From Pictodentalium vernedei (Eukaryota > Mollusca > Scaphopoda > Dentaliida > Dentaliidae): a stretch of DNA of 64,000 bases. Below are positions 45,758 to 55,467 of this stretch, in pieces; position 1 is the first letter of the stretch, and each line of letters starts with the position of its first letter. The notes under the pieces are model-generated. The model was not told where the DNA came from, ran no database searches, and saw only the letters and a program-made list of their open reading frames with translations. The DNA is taken from positions 154,326,285 through 154,390,284 of the forward strand of contig CM062293.1 in NCBI GenBank assembly GCA_031216915.1, given 5' to 3'. A program made the translations under genes and the position numbers.

Positions 45758-46594
45758 GGATTCAGTTTCAAAACTATTTGAACTCCTGATTTGCAAGTAT
45801 GCAATAACATGACTTTTAAAAACTTTGAACTATATATAACATAGGTTAATAACGTTATGTAGCTTTTGTTGTCTACAGTTCGAAGTTTTTATATCATTCG
45901 CCTCTATGACTTTTGTTACATTGTCTTATTCTAGTCATTCCTGAGTTACAGACTTGATTGTTTTTACACTACTTTTGTCATTGGTTACTAAGGGTAAAGT
46001 ATTTAATGAATCGATTATCACTTGAACACTCACTGAGCGGGGACTCCGTTTGGTTAATAACGTCTACAGAACAGCACAAAAGGGCAAGCAAAGTTTAGCC
46101 AAAAAGACTCCCGAGTTAAAAACCCAGAGGTCTAATGACTGAAACTTTGCTCGCGCTTTCTATGCCTCATCTTTGAAGCTGCAGATATGATATAGACAGA
46201 AAATCCCACTCTATAAGTATTTTAGTGATAAGCGGATAACCCTTCCAATGCTTCAAGATTTTGTTTGTTGCTCAAGTAAGCAGTTGTCAAAGTTTTTTTT
46301 TCTTTTTAATTAATGCTCGAATAAATAAGTCATATTTAACAAGCACCTCCGTTTGGTTCCTTCAGATAGTCCTTAATTACACACAGGTTGGAAAAATAAC
46401 ATCAAAATTACCAAAGCATTGGTAAAAATGTAAAAATGCTTATCTCTAATATTTTGGTGTGAAAACGAGCTGTCGGCATACATGGATAAAGTAGTTAATG
46501 TCTTCAATCTTCCGCTGCTCAGCATTTTCCCACGGGTCTAATCAGTACTATTTCTCAGTACTCGCTAGAAGTGATTCTGATTTTTCACTTTCAG
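45758..46594. other. 3' untranslated part of the hAT element
   Basis: No ORF of interest, no repeat family recognised. It lies between the transposase stop and the hairpins. Confidence 0.5.
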
Positions 46595-46764
46595 GTACTG
46601 AGTCACAGCATTCCAGATTAGAAATACAGACTCCAGCCACAATGCCGAGTTGCTCGTTATTGGAGCTAGAGTCTGTATCTCTAATCTGGAATGCTGTGGC
46701 TCAGTACCCGGGATCCGAAGACCGAAAAGTAACAACACTCGGCCTGAATTTGGTTACTTTTCGG
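46595..46764. repeat. Two adjacent hairpins in the hAT 3' region
   Basis: Hairpin 1 (46595-46707) has 42-bp arms with about four mismatches, GTACTGAGTCACAGCATTCC against its complement ending GGCTCAGTAC, with a 29-base loop. Hairpin 2 (46722-46764) has 12-bp perfect arms CCGAAAAGTAAC and GTTACTTTTCGG. They could be subterminal transposase-binding structures or a nested foldback insertion. Confidence 0.75.
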
Positions 46765-47366
46765 ATCGTATCTCAAGTTATCTCAACCGACTCAGTTGCG
46801 CCCTTGGGCTTGGGTTGCAGTAGGTACTTTTCTTGCATTCGCAATGGCACGATAATGTGGCTGAGAAGATTAGCACTGGTGGAAAGCATGAGCAACGCGA
46901 CTCTTTGGACCATCAATAAACGACGCCACTTTTTGTCAATAGTTGGAGATCTGGGTGTACTGTATGGTGGATTTGCAGGCAGACCGATATGCCTTCAATC
47001 AACGCTAACCCTGCACAGTATGGTTTACAATCGAACTGTTGATCCTAGCTTGTCTGCTTGTGCTACCGAATCCCAGCCACTACACGTAAAATATCCTTTC
47101 TTAAACTCTCATGTACCCACTAACTGCCGCGTTTTAGGCCCCTTGTGCTTTGCTTTTAAACAACCCCAAACCAAAAAACAAACAAACAAACAAAAATTGG
47201 AAAATACAGGACCTCACACCCCCCCAATCGAAACCTCTTCGGAACGTCCCTGTACCAAACATGTATTTTTGAAGTCCCCTGAGACTCTGTATTTCATTCA
47301 GTCAAGCCTTTGAGAGTACTGTTCAGCAGTGTGTTATGAAAGAGGAATTCATCAGCAAAATCAAAT

Positions 47367-47577
47367 GTAAACCCTTACTTAACAAAGTAGCCACATCCAT
47401 GTGTAATATACAAATTCAGCAGCAGAAAAAAATATAATTTTTCCAAAAATTCAAGACCCTCCCCCCCCCCCCCCACCCCAATCCCCCATTGGAACGAGTT
47501 TGTTGGGCTCATTCCACTGAGAGGTCACATGATATGTTGTTTTTTCTATTTCTGAAAAATTGAAAAAATCATACTTA
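47367..47577. mobile_element. CCCTTTACC-family MITE (copy g), with poly-C insertion
   Basis: TAAACCCTTACTTAACAAAG begins the left end. The centre is CCATTGGAACGAGTTTGTTG then GGCTCATTCCACTGAGAGGT. A run of C (47457-47480) lies in the left arm where TATATCATGTGACC is expected. The right end abuts M2. Confidence 0.5.
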
Positions 47578-48435
47578 ACTGGTTAAATGCTAGAAGCCAC
47601 TATCATCATTCCATTGAAAAGTACTGGAAGCCAATTTAATGGCTTTAAAAGGTACACATTAACTTGATGTTTGCTCAGGAGAAGAAGAAATTTTTTTTAC
47701 ATGGCTTGACAATTCAGAATTTTGATGGACCCATTTGAAGATTGCCCCATCACATGTTCATTAACCTTTTGATCTTTTGCCTCAATTTTGGGGGGTTAAC
47801 CCTTTACCTCACATAGCTTTCGCCCAAATATCCTGAACTTCATGATTAAAACCTTTGACACAAATTTTCAACAGAAGCATACAAATATGGATATCATTGG
47901 AACCAGCTGATTCAGATGGTTCCAATGATATCCATATTGGTATGGATTTATTGAAAATTGCCATGATGTGTGAGGTTGTGTAAGCCACACTTAGGCTAAT
48001 TTTCTGGGCATTTTTGCCATTTTGTTAGGTAAAGGCTTAACCTCTTGGTTAACCATTATAATTGGCAGATTTGGGGATGTGAATTTTGTTGAGAAATAAA
48101 AGTCATTATGATTTATAATAATTTATCTTTTATCATTGTTACATGTCTTCTTATGTCATTACCTTCCAATCAAATCTTCAATTATGAAACTATTTTTTGG
48201 TTAACCTATAAAGAGGTCTCCCAAAAATCTTATTGTGTAACCAAAAGGCAACCCGTCCTATAGGTTGCCCCAATTGTCAAGCCCTGTTTTTATATAAAAC
48301 TGTTTGGTTGTAATTTAATGGAGAGTGCCTGTCTTTCTAAACTATAGCCTCTATTACTGGTGGTGTGATATCTTTGAAAAAAATACCTGTGTTTCAAATC
48401 ACGTTTGAAAAATAATTTACCACTCAACCAGTTAA
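47575..48435. mobile_element. TTAA MITE, CTGGTTAAGTGC family (M2), split by another MITE
   Basis: TTAACTGGTTAAATGCTAG at the left and CACTCAACCAGTTAA at the right. Internal blocks GAAGCCACTATCAT, TGTTTGGTTGTAATTTAATG and GAGAGTGCCTGTC match M3. The CCCTTTACC-family copy at 47796-48040 interrupts it. Confidence 0.65.
47796..48040. mobile_element. CCCTTTACC-family MITE (copy h), nested in M2
   Basis: TTAACCCTTTACCTCACA left, GTTAGGTAAAGGCTTAA right. The centre (47890-47940) has GATATCATTGGAACCAGCTG and a complementary arm ending TTCCAATGATATCC, a variant without the GAGCTC core. Nesting shows that it moved after M2. Confidence 0.68.
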
Positions 48436-48665
48436 AATACTTAAATTTTGATATCATCTGTTTTGGATGAATGGTTAAAAAAAGAGGTATAACCATTTTA
48501 GACTTTATACCATGATTGCTGTGTGTATTCAATGTCACACAATACAATACCGACTCTGTGAAATGTGGTATGTACACCACACATGGAATCATTAGATTAC
48601 ACGTGAGAATGCATCTGATTTGGGCATTATGCATCTGAGCGACGTTATGATTCAAATGCTTCGAC

Positions 48666-48918
48666 CAAGCCAGAAAATAAGCAGACTGTCATCTGCAAAA
48701 TGAGGACTGCAGAGGGTGAATTTGGTGATGCTACCCTGCATAGCAGGGTAGCATTACTAAATTTACCTTCGGTGAACCTCAATCTGAATCAGGGCCTCAA
48801 ACCTAAACAGAAAGTGGTACCCAGAGGATAAACTGGCCCACTGTATGGGATAGCATTGGCAAATTTGCCCTCTGGGAACCTCATTCTGCAAATAACAGAT
48901 TGCTTATTTTCTGGCTTG
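48666..48918. mobile_element. hAT-type MITE with perfect ends and perfect 8-bp target duplication
   Basis: The 18-bp ends CAAGCCAGAAAATAAGCA (48666) and TGCTTATTTTCTGGCTTG (48901-48918) are exact complements. GCTTCGAC flanks both sides (48658-48665 and 48919-48926). An 8-bp duplication with CA-initial ends is diagnostic of hAT. The interior (217 bp) has a hairpin GATGCTACCCTGC / GCAGGGTAGCAT (48728-48756) and a repeated GAACCTCA motif. Lack of decay suggests recent movement. Its ends differ from those of the 41806 hAT element, so another transposase moved it. Confidence 0.88.
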
Positions 48919-49013
48919 GCTTCGACACAAAAGTGACAAAACAATGTCAAACAAGAAAGTTATCAGCCAAATAATCCCTTATATTTAAATAATGGCGAAG
49001 GTGATATTTTTCT

Positions 49014-49268
49014 TTAACCCTTTACCCAACATAACGGCCAAAACCGGCCAGCGCTATTCTCAAAAATCGCCAATTAATTTTCAAAATATCTTCATTTTTT
49101 GTCTCAAAAACATTGGTTATGACCCCTCGTTGGAACGAGCTCGTCGAGCTCGTTCCAACGAGGGGTCATAACCTACCTATGTTTTTGAGACAAAAAATGA
49201 AAAAAATTAGTTATTCAAGAATTTTTTTTGCAAGTGTCGTCTGCTTTTCATGTTAGGAAAAGGGTTAA
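49014..49268. mobile_element. CCCTTTACC-family MITE (copy i), best-preserved copy
   Basis: TTAACCCTTTACCCAACATA left, CATGTTAGGAAAAGGGTTAA right. The core palindrome 49121-49143 / 49145-49167 has perfect 23-bp arms (GACCCCTCGTTGGAACGAGC plus TCG) around one T. Outer arms with TTTTTTGTCTCAAAAACAT extend it. Useful as a reference for the split copies. Confidence 0.75.
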
Positions 49269-50360
49269 AAAAAAAATCAGCTTTGTTCACTTAATTCCTA
49301 TTTAATCATGATATAAATACAGAACACAACTCAGGTAGAGTACAGGGGAAAGGAGTCAATGACAACCATCCTTGGTAGAGTTTTTCCTCTACTTCACAGG
49401 CGCCTGTGGCACTTGTGAACTACAGGAAAAACTCCACCTTGGAGCATTGATTCCAGACCCCATACTCCACCCTAGTTGTATTCTGCCTCAATAATACCAC
49501 ATATATGCAATTAACAGGTCAACTCTGTACTGAAAGTAAGGAAAATGGATTTGTGTTTGGAAGTTATATTCAATTAACAGAGTTTTTCAATAAAGATATA
49601 ATCCAATTATGTGGGCTCAACTGTATACTCACTCCAGAGAATGATTGGGACAAGCAGACAGCGAATTATTGCCAGATATTTCTCAAACTGAATTTATTTA
49701 TTTGATGGTGTTTTAGGTCACAGATTTCTGCACAATGGCTAACTGTGACTGCAACATTGATATACAAGTAAAGTCGAGTGTAGCCAATCATTTATTACCA
49801 TGTTGTCCAAGTCAGAGGACTTCCACTCCACGCACTGGTTACCAGGTCCTATTCTACCAGTAAAACAGAGATTGTTTGCCACAGTAAACAAGCATTACTT
49901 CACTTTCTGTGGTTCCCACAGGAATTCCAAACTGAATCAAGGAAATCTGAATCACAGACCCTCAAGCAGTTTAAATATATGAACTGCTTAATTTATGTGT
50001 TAAGTACATTTTTTTGACAGAATAAACAAAGCACTACGACAAATTGCTAGAAGGTAATGTCACAACTTTCATCCTTTTTGTTAACACAACCATTTATCAA
50101 GATGTAATGATTAGACACACAAAAACTAAAACGCCTTGAACAGCTGAACACTTTACCAAGCATAACAGTCACACACACACAAAAATATCCATAAAAATAT
50201 TATTATTTTTTTCAAATTTTGTCAATTAAATGAGGCTAGTGACCCATCAATGCAATGAATCCCTCAAACTTGTTCCACTGTTTTTAAGGCAAATTCAAAA
50301 TGAAGATTTTAGCTATTTGAAATGTTTTGCAAGTGTTTTCTAATAGTTGTATTTTAAACT
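49269..50360. other. Mostly featureless, with one foldback and a SINE fragment
   Basis: A hairpin at 49369-49443 pairs CCTTGGTAGAGTTTTTCCT with GGAAAAACTCCACCTTGG. At 49693-49760 TTTATTTATTTGATGGTGTT and ATTTCTGCACAATGGCTAAC are the SINE 3' end in complement (minus strand). CA repeats at 50168-50183. No gene seen. Confidence 0.5.
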
Positions 50361-51208
50361 TCAACTGGTTGAGTGCTAGAAGCCACTATCATGACTCTAT
50401 TGAAAAGTTCTGGAAGCCACTTTAGTGGCTTTACACATCATGCATTAGCTTGGTGCCTGTTCAGCAGAAGAAAATAAATTTATATAAACTTGTTTGGTTG
50501 TAATTTATTGGGAAGTGCCTATCAGCACTCTCCAATAAATTGAAACAAAACAATTATTTTTTAACAATATCTTTGCTAAACCAGGCCTGACATTCTTTAG
50601 GAGTGCAGGAGTACTGCATGCCTACTGCACGCCTAGAAAAAATTGAGGAGGGCAATATTTTGTACCCCTTGATTTTCTGGAATGCCAGCCCTGTTTGGGA
50701 CTGCCTTTAAAATCTATTATCATTTCGGCCCCTGAGTTCCAATGTGTTCTCTGTGCCAACTGGCACAGAGAACACATTGGAACTCAGGGGACGATTTGTC
50801 GATGTTGCATTGATTCACAATAATTCATGACTCATTCTGTGACACATTTTAATGCATTTTGAGGGTAGAAGACAGTCAAATGAGAATTGAATGCAACATT
50901 TTGAATAATGAGAAGATGTGTGTGCCAATTTTTCCACCATGTAGCCGAATGTAGTACACATTTTCAGTCACAATATTAATACCTTGAAGTAAATTAACAA
51001 AATAGCATACAATTTTTTGCATTGAAAATTTCAGGTGCAATTCCACGCCCAAGCAATCTGAAGAGGGCAACTGTTTTGCACTCCTTGATTTTCTAGATTG
51101 CCAGGCCTGCTAAACTCCAGCCACTCTTTCTGGTAGTGTGATATCCTTAAAAAAAATACCCATGTTAGAAATCACCTTTGAAAAATAATTTAGCACTCAA
51201 CCAGTTAG
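50361..51208. mobile_element. CTGGTTAAGTGC-family MITE (M3), split by an hAT-like MITE
   Basis: TCAACTGGTTGAGTGCTAGA left (TTAA mutated) and TAGCACTCAACCAGTTAG right. The internal palindrome is GGGAAGTGCCTATCAGCACT with flanking ATTTATTGG and CCAATAAAT. Split at 50582-51107. Confidence 0.62.
50582..51107. mobile_element. hAT-like MITE P with a perfect 30-bp palindrome, nested in M3
   Basis: TGCTAAAC occurs on both sides (50574-50581 and 51108-51115), an 8-bp duplication. The ends are CAGGCCTGACATTC and GATTGCCAGGCC. At 50729-50758 and 50761-50790 the arms are perfect complements, CCCCTGAGTTCCAATGTGTT then CTCTGTGCCA, with only AC between them. Direct repeats of GAGGGCAA and CTCCTTGATTTTCT-like sequence lie near both ends (50649, 51064). 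Confidence 0.7.
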
Positions 51209-51540
51209 TAATCTGAAGTTACATGTACATGTATACAGTGCTGTTGGAGGATAAAAATATTTTATGTCCATGTCTATTGGTATTCAAGGTCACTCATAAT
51301 GCCTCTGGCTACAATATAAATGACTGCAACAAAAGTATCAAGTCAAGTTTAGCCAATCTTTATACTCATGCCATACACTTTTACCTAACAAATCAATGGA
51401 TCCATCTGCGTAATGTACAAACTGGGCAGTTGAAAACTGTTTTGATTTTCTTTTTTTAATTTCAACAATACCATATCATGTGACCGCCCTCATTGGAACA
51501 AGCTCATCGATATGGTTTTGTTAGAATGTTTTGAAAAAAA

Positions 51541-52703
51541 AACAAGTGTTTGACCACCGAGGTGGTATTAGTCCCCTACGGCGCTTTTGTGACATAAGGT
51601 GTTTTTGTCACAGCAGACACTCGAGTATATAAGCATCTTGGATTTTTGAGAAAAAAAATATTGAGCATGCATAATCCCCCTCACAACCCTTTATCCATGT
51701 ACCATATATGAAAGGCGTAGCTTGAACCATGTTGGAGGGAGGGGTGGTAACATAAAATAGAGAAAAAAGCTTAAAAAACACAACAAAAATGGCCACCATT
51801 CTGCCATCTTGGATTTTGAAAAATAAATATTGACTGTGCATCATCTCCTCAGAACCATTTATCCATGTACCAAATATGAAAGGTGTAGCTTGAAGCATGT
51901 TAGAGAGAGAGGTGGTAACATAAAATCAGACAGACAGACATAGACAGACAGACGAACAGACAGACAGATGTTAGATTCTGAAAAAAAATACTGAGCGTGC
52001 ATAATAGTATGATAATACTCTCACAACCCCTTTATCCATGCACCATATATGAAAAGTGTAGCTTGAACCATGTTGGAGGGAGCAGTGGTAACATAAAATA
52101 GAGAAAAATGCTTAAAAAACACAACAGAAATGGTTGCCATGGTGCCATCTTGAATTTTGAAAAAAAAATATAGAACGTGCAACATCTCATTACAACCCTC
52201 TATCCATGTGCCAGATATAAAAAGTGTAGCTTGAACCATGTTGGAGTGAGGGGTGGTAACATAAAATTGAGAAAAAAGCTTAAAAAAACACAACAAAAAT
52301 GGCCGCCATGCCGCCATCTTGAATTTTGAAGAAAAAATATTGAACGTGCGTCATCCCCTCCCAACCCTCTATCCATGTGCCAAATATGCAAAGTGTAGCT
52401 TGAACCATGTTGGTGGGAGGGGTGGTAACATGAAAATAGAGAAAAAAAGCTTTAAAAACACAACAAAAATGGCCGCCATTCCGCCACCTTGGATTTTGAA
52501 AAAAACATTTTGAGTGTGCATCATCCCTTCAGAACCATTTATCCATGTACCAAATATGAAAGGTGTAGCTTAAAGCATGTTGGAGGGAGAGGTGGTAACA
52601 TAAAAAACAGACAGATGGATGGACAGATGGACGGACGGATGGACAGACAGACAGATGGAGTGCAATCCTATAGTCCCCTTACGGTTCCCGTAGGGGACTA
52701 ATA
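51541..52703 (+). mobile_element. Helitron-like element E2, uninterrupted
   Basis: The 5' end ACAAGTGTTTGACCACCGAG, GTGGTATTAGTCCCCTACGG is nearly identical to E1. The 3' end is TTACGGTTCCCGTAGGGGAC, TAATAAT. Six to seven core units of about 145 bp match E1 in order (CATCTTGGATTTTTGAG, GAAAAAAGCTTAAAAAACAC, TGGCCGCCATGCCGCCATCT). GACA tracts at 51930-51968 and 52608-52658. It is the empty-site reference for F in E1. The 1,162 bp length is close to E1 without F. Confidence 0.8.
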
Positions 52704-52708
52704 ATTAA

Positions 52709-53227
52709 AACAAGTGGAATGCTGATAATCTGTGATCAGACAATAGTCCCCCACGGTAAGCTGTGTTACCAAATTTTGGAATATTGCTTTGAATTTTTTA
52801 ACAAAATCTAAAAAAAATAACATGCATCATTTTGTATAATGTCTGATCACTGGTAAAAATTAGAAACAACATCTTCAAAGTGTCTCTGAGATAAGGTGGC
52901 AACAGGAAACACAAACATAACAGTACAAATGTGACTGAAAAAAAACCCTGTATGGCATGTTATTCATCTTATGCTGCCACATCTCAATACCAAACATTAC
53001 TGAAATCGGAAATGTCATTTAGAAGTTCTAGGCAGAAAACTAATTACACACAATTTCAAACAAAAATGGCTGCAAGTCCGGCAATCTTAAAATCTGTTTT
53101 ACAAAAAAACTGATGTGCATCAATTTTACATAATGTCTGATTAATGCCGAAAATTTGAAACAAAAGGCAGGCAGGCAGGCAGAGTGCAATCCATAAGTCC
53201 CCTCATAGTAACCCATGGGGGACTAAT
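52709..53227 (+). mobile_element. Helitron-like element G, short relative of E
   Basis: 5' ACAAGTGGAATGCTGATAAT, CTGTGATCAGAC (CTGAT / ATCAG small palindrome), then AATAGTCCCCCACGG. 3' GGCAGGCAGGCAGGCAG, TCCATAAGTCCCCTCA, CCCATGGGGGACTAATAAT. AGTCCCCCA is complementary to TGGGGGACT, whereas E has AGTCCCCTA with TAGGGGACT, so the ends vary together. The core is two diverged units of about 250 bp (ATAATGTCTGATCACTGG and ATAATGTCTGATTAATGC). It lies directly behind E2. Confidence 0.7.
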
Positions 53228-53264
53228 AATAAATTTTAATTAATTACCAGCTCCTTTTACAGAA

Positions 53265-53513
53265 TTAACACTTTGCATGCTGCTGGTGGATATTCCTGTC
53301 CAGCACAAGGTTTCTCTTATCGCCGAAATAAGTATAATTTGGGCATATATGATAAGATTTTACCTCAGTAAATTGAATGGATTTTTTCACCAATGATTTC
53401 TTATTTTACATTTGGATTAATTTTTAATCAAATCTAGTCATGGCTTCTGCACAGCAGCCATGACTGGATCTGATGAAAAAACTTGTGAAGATACTCAGCA
53501 GGTTTGGAGTTAA
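53265..53513. mobile_element. TTAA palindromic MITE with CATGGCTG centre (K3)
   Basis: TTAACACTTTGCATGCTGCTG left and CAGCAGGTTTGGAGTTAA right. The centre 53430-53472 has AATCTAGTCATGGCTTCTGC, then AGCAGCCATGACTGGAT. AAATAAGTATAATTTGGGCA is shared with K1 and K2. The TTAA boundaries are intact. Confidence 0.68.
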
Positions 53514-53734
53514 AGCAGAAAGTTTACCGCAGTAATCAAGCACTATTCCACTTTGCAGTATTTCCACGGACAGGTGGTTAAGCATGTTTACATTATTTCT
53601 CAGGTGAAGAGAGTCATCTGGCTGGATGCTGGATGCTGAAAGCCCATACTTTGGCTCTATTCTAAAAGGTAGGTTCAGCAACAAGTTTTTTTTTCTGTGG
53701 ATGTACTTCATGTTTTACGTAAAATTATTTAGGT

Positions 53735-54002
53735 TGTTTATTTATATTGGGGTTCCACAACACATTCAACAGCTCGCGTCACATCGTGTAGGACAGTTTT
53801 ATGGGTGGAGAAAACTAAGAGTGCCCAGAGAGAAGGCATGAGTAGTGGTGAGTAACTGCCAGACTCTCAAACATACTAATCCTGCAAAAGCAGGTTTTGC
53901 ATTGTTTGAAGGATGCATGTGTACCATTGATGTGCAGTATACACTGGCACACTACACGACTGTGTTGCCACTTGGGCAATTGGGATTCAGTACTGGCTTA
54001 TA
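53735..54002 (-). mobile_element. Old, diverged SINE copy
   Basis: In plus-strand order it has TTTATTTATATTGGGGTTCC, GACAGTTTTATGGGTGGAGA, CAGAGAGAAGGCATGAG, CATACTAATCCTGCAAAAGC, CATTGATGTGCAGTATACAC, all diverged from the body consensus. The Pol III head is absent. Confidence 0.65.
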
Positions 54003-54054
54003 GATTAGCCGTTTTTGGGCACAATGGCAAATATGGTTCCACCGTATTGTGGCA

Positions 54055-54998
54055 TGGGGCCAATACTATAAAACTTTTACAATTGTATTTTCTAGAATTG
54101 TATTTTCAAGGTATGACTTTAAATGGGTTAAAATGAACCATTAGCATTTTCAAAGATCTGGCAATTTGCTAGTAGGCAAATTGCCATATCTTTTAAAATG
54201 CTAATGATTCATTTAGTCAGCTATTATTTATTTATTGGTGTTTAAAAGGTAACATATTTCTGCACAATGGCTAATCATGACCTCGACAGTTTTAAGGGTG
54301 GAGGAAGCCAGAGTACCCGGAGAGAACCACCGAGCAACGGCGAGCAACTGTCAGCTCCCCAACATACTAGCTGCACACAAGCAGGGTTAGCATTGGTTGA
54401 AGACAGTGCACCATCGACATGCACTATGCCTTAGTACACAACGTCACCGTGCCCCCACGTGGGCAATGGGGGTGAAGTGTCTTGCCCAAAGACACAACAC
54501 GGTTGCCGCAGGGGGGATTCGAACCGAGGACCTCTCGGCTTGCAGCCTGCACCTCTACCTACAGAGCCACTAGTCAGCTATATTAATATATCAATAACAT
54601 GAGTTTGGAGGGCATTACAGTTTATTAATGGCCTGAGAGGAATGAATAACAGCCCGAGTTTATTACAGGCCCAAGACAAAGTCAAGGACCGTTAATAGGC
54701 CAGAGGTCTGTTATTCAGTCCCAAGGGCCGTTAATAAACCGGGATGCGTGACAAAATTATGTTATTAATATTATTACCAAGACGGGAAGCGGGTGGCGGG
54801 ATGTTAATGAATTTTGTTTTCATTAACGCCCGCCGCTCGCTTTCCAGTTGCATGACGTCGTGTATTACTGAGTTTTACATGTACCACCCTGCTAAACTCT
54901 GTTAATATACCAGAGAACACCAGCTAAAGTGGTAATAATAGGTAGAAAATACAATTCTAGAAAATACAATTGTGAAAGTTTTATAGTATTGGCTCCTG
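54055..54998. mobile_element. Element Q with 50-bp terminal inverted repeats
   Basis: GGGCCAATACTATAAAACTT, TTACAATTGTATTTTCTAGA (54056-54108) has its near-exact complement at 54948-54996. Inside are a hairpin (54133-54216, GCATTTTCAAAGATCTGGCA with its complement), a SINE, and TTAATAAACC/GGTTTATTAA-like inverted motifs (54620-54740). A GC-rich hairpin (54788-54833: GCGGGTGGCGGGATGTTAAT with ATTAACGCCCGCCGC) lies near the right end. No transposase. Confidence 0.55.
54225..54570 (-). mobile_element. SINE with tRNA-like head, with target duplication, inside Q
   Basis: An 11-bp direct repeat TAGTCAGCTAT (54214-54224 and 54571-54581) flanks it. In complement the head is GTGGCTCTGTAGGTAGAGGT, GCAGGCTGCAAGCCGAGAGG, TCCTCGGTTCGAATCC, the same type as at 39854-40206. 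The body is well preserved and the tail is AATAAATAAATAA. Confidence 0.9.
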
Positions 54999-55467
54999 GT
55001 GGGAGAGACACACACCGGTATTTTTGCCCTGTCCATTTCATATAATTTTCAGGTTTTCCCGCCTTAGAATCACAGTTTACAGTCTCTTGTTGCATGCGCT
55101 CACCATTATTATTGATTTTCCTCCTTGAGCTCGAGTTTACCAGAGAAGATTTCTTATTTTTCTGGTATAAACCCAAAATCACATTTAAACTAAATTTTTT
55201 AGCATATGCCTATGTACGACACTTTCAACACAGATTCCTGTTCAATGGCAAACCCTTGTGTTTTTTCAAACTTATTTATCTGTTGAATTGTTTGAGTCAA
55301 CAGGCTGGCCTCAAACTATATTGCGGGCATCTGGAAACTTGACCAAACTACACATATATAAAGCTGGAAAACAGCAACACTTTTCAAAAACAAATTTCAA
55401 ACTCTGTATAATTTGAGCACAATTACATTATTGGGGCACAGCATTTACTGTCACTATTTTGGGGAAT

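Larger units (their letters stand above)
41806..47252 (+). mobile_element. hAT-superfamily DNA transposon, 5.4 kb, decayed
   Basis: Terminal inverted repeats CAGGGACGTTCCGA (41808) and TCGGAACGTCCCTG (47239-47252; outermost 12 bases match exactly) start with the CAGGG typical of hAT. Subterminal sequence is also loosely inverted (GGGGGGTGTGGGG left, CCTCACACCCCCCC right). A transposase pseudogene (42819-45757) lies in between, with about 1.0 kb upstream, including a C-run, and 1.5 kb downstream, including two hairpins. Its base composition and coding density differ from the surrounding repeats. It is immobile in its present state unless a related transposase acts on the ends. Confidence 0.85.
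41798..47260. repeat. 8-bp target duplication of the hAT element
   Basis: TACCAAAG (41798-41805) on the left and TACCAAAC (47253-47260) on the right differ at one base. Two bases (TC) separate the left copy from the CAGGG end; the right copy abuts the element directly. Confidence 0.65.
51370..53255. mobile_element. CCCTTTACC-family MITE (copy j), split by E2 and G
   Basis: CACTTTTACCTAACAAATCA (51376) and CCATATCATGTGACCGCCCT (51471) with GATATGGTTTTGTTAGAATG form the left two thirds. Then come E2, a scrap TAATTAAAA, and G. The residue AATAAATTTTAATTAATTA (53228) resembles the A/T-rich right arm of copy a. Its right TTAA end is lost. Confidence 0.45.

Noticed and set aside
46498-47313. 271-codon ORF on the plus strand
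   Set aside because: It reads through both hairpins and across the right end of the hAT element into flanking DNA, has no recognisable domain, and its composition is not protein-like.
39854-54570. tRNA genes at the SINE heads (40130-40206, 36640-36715, 54500-54570)
   Set aside because: Boxes A and B are present but no full cloverleaf with acceptor stem is evident, and each is fused to the SINE body.
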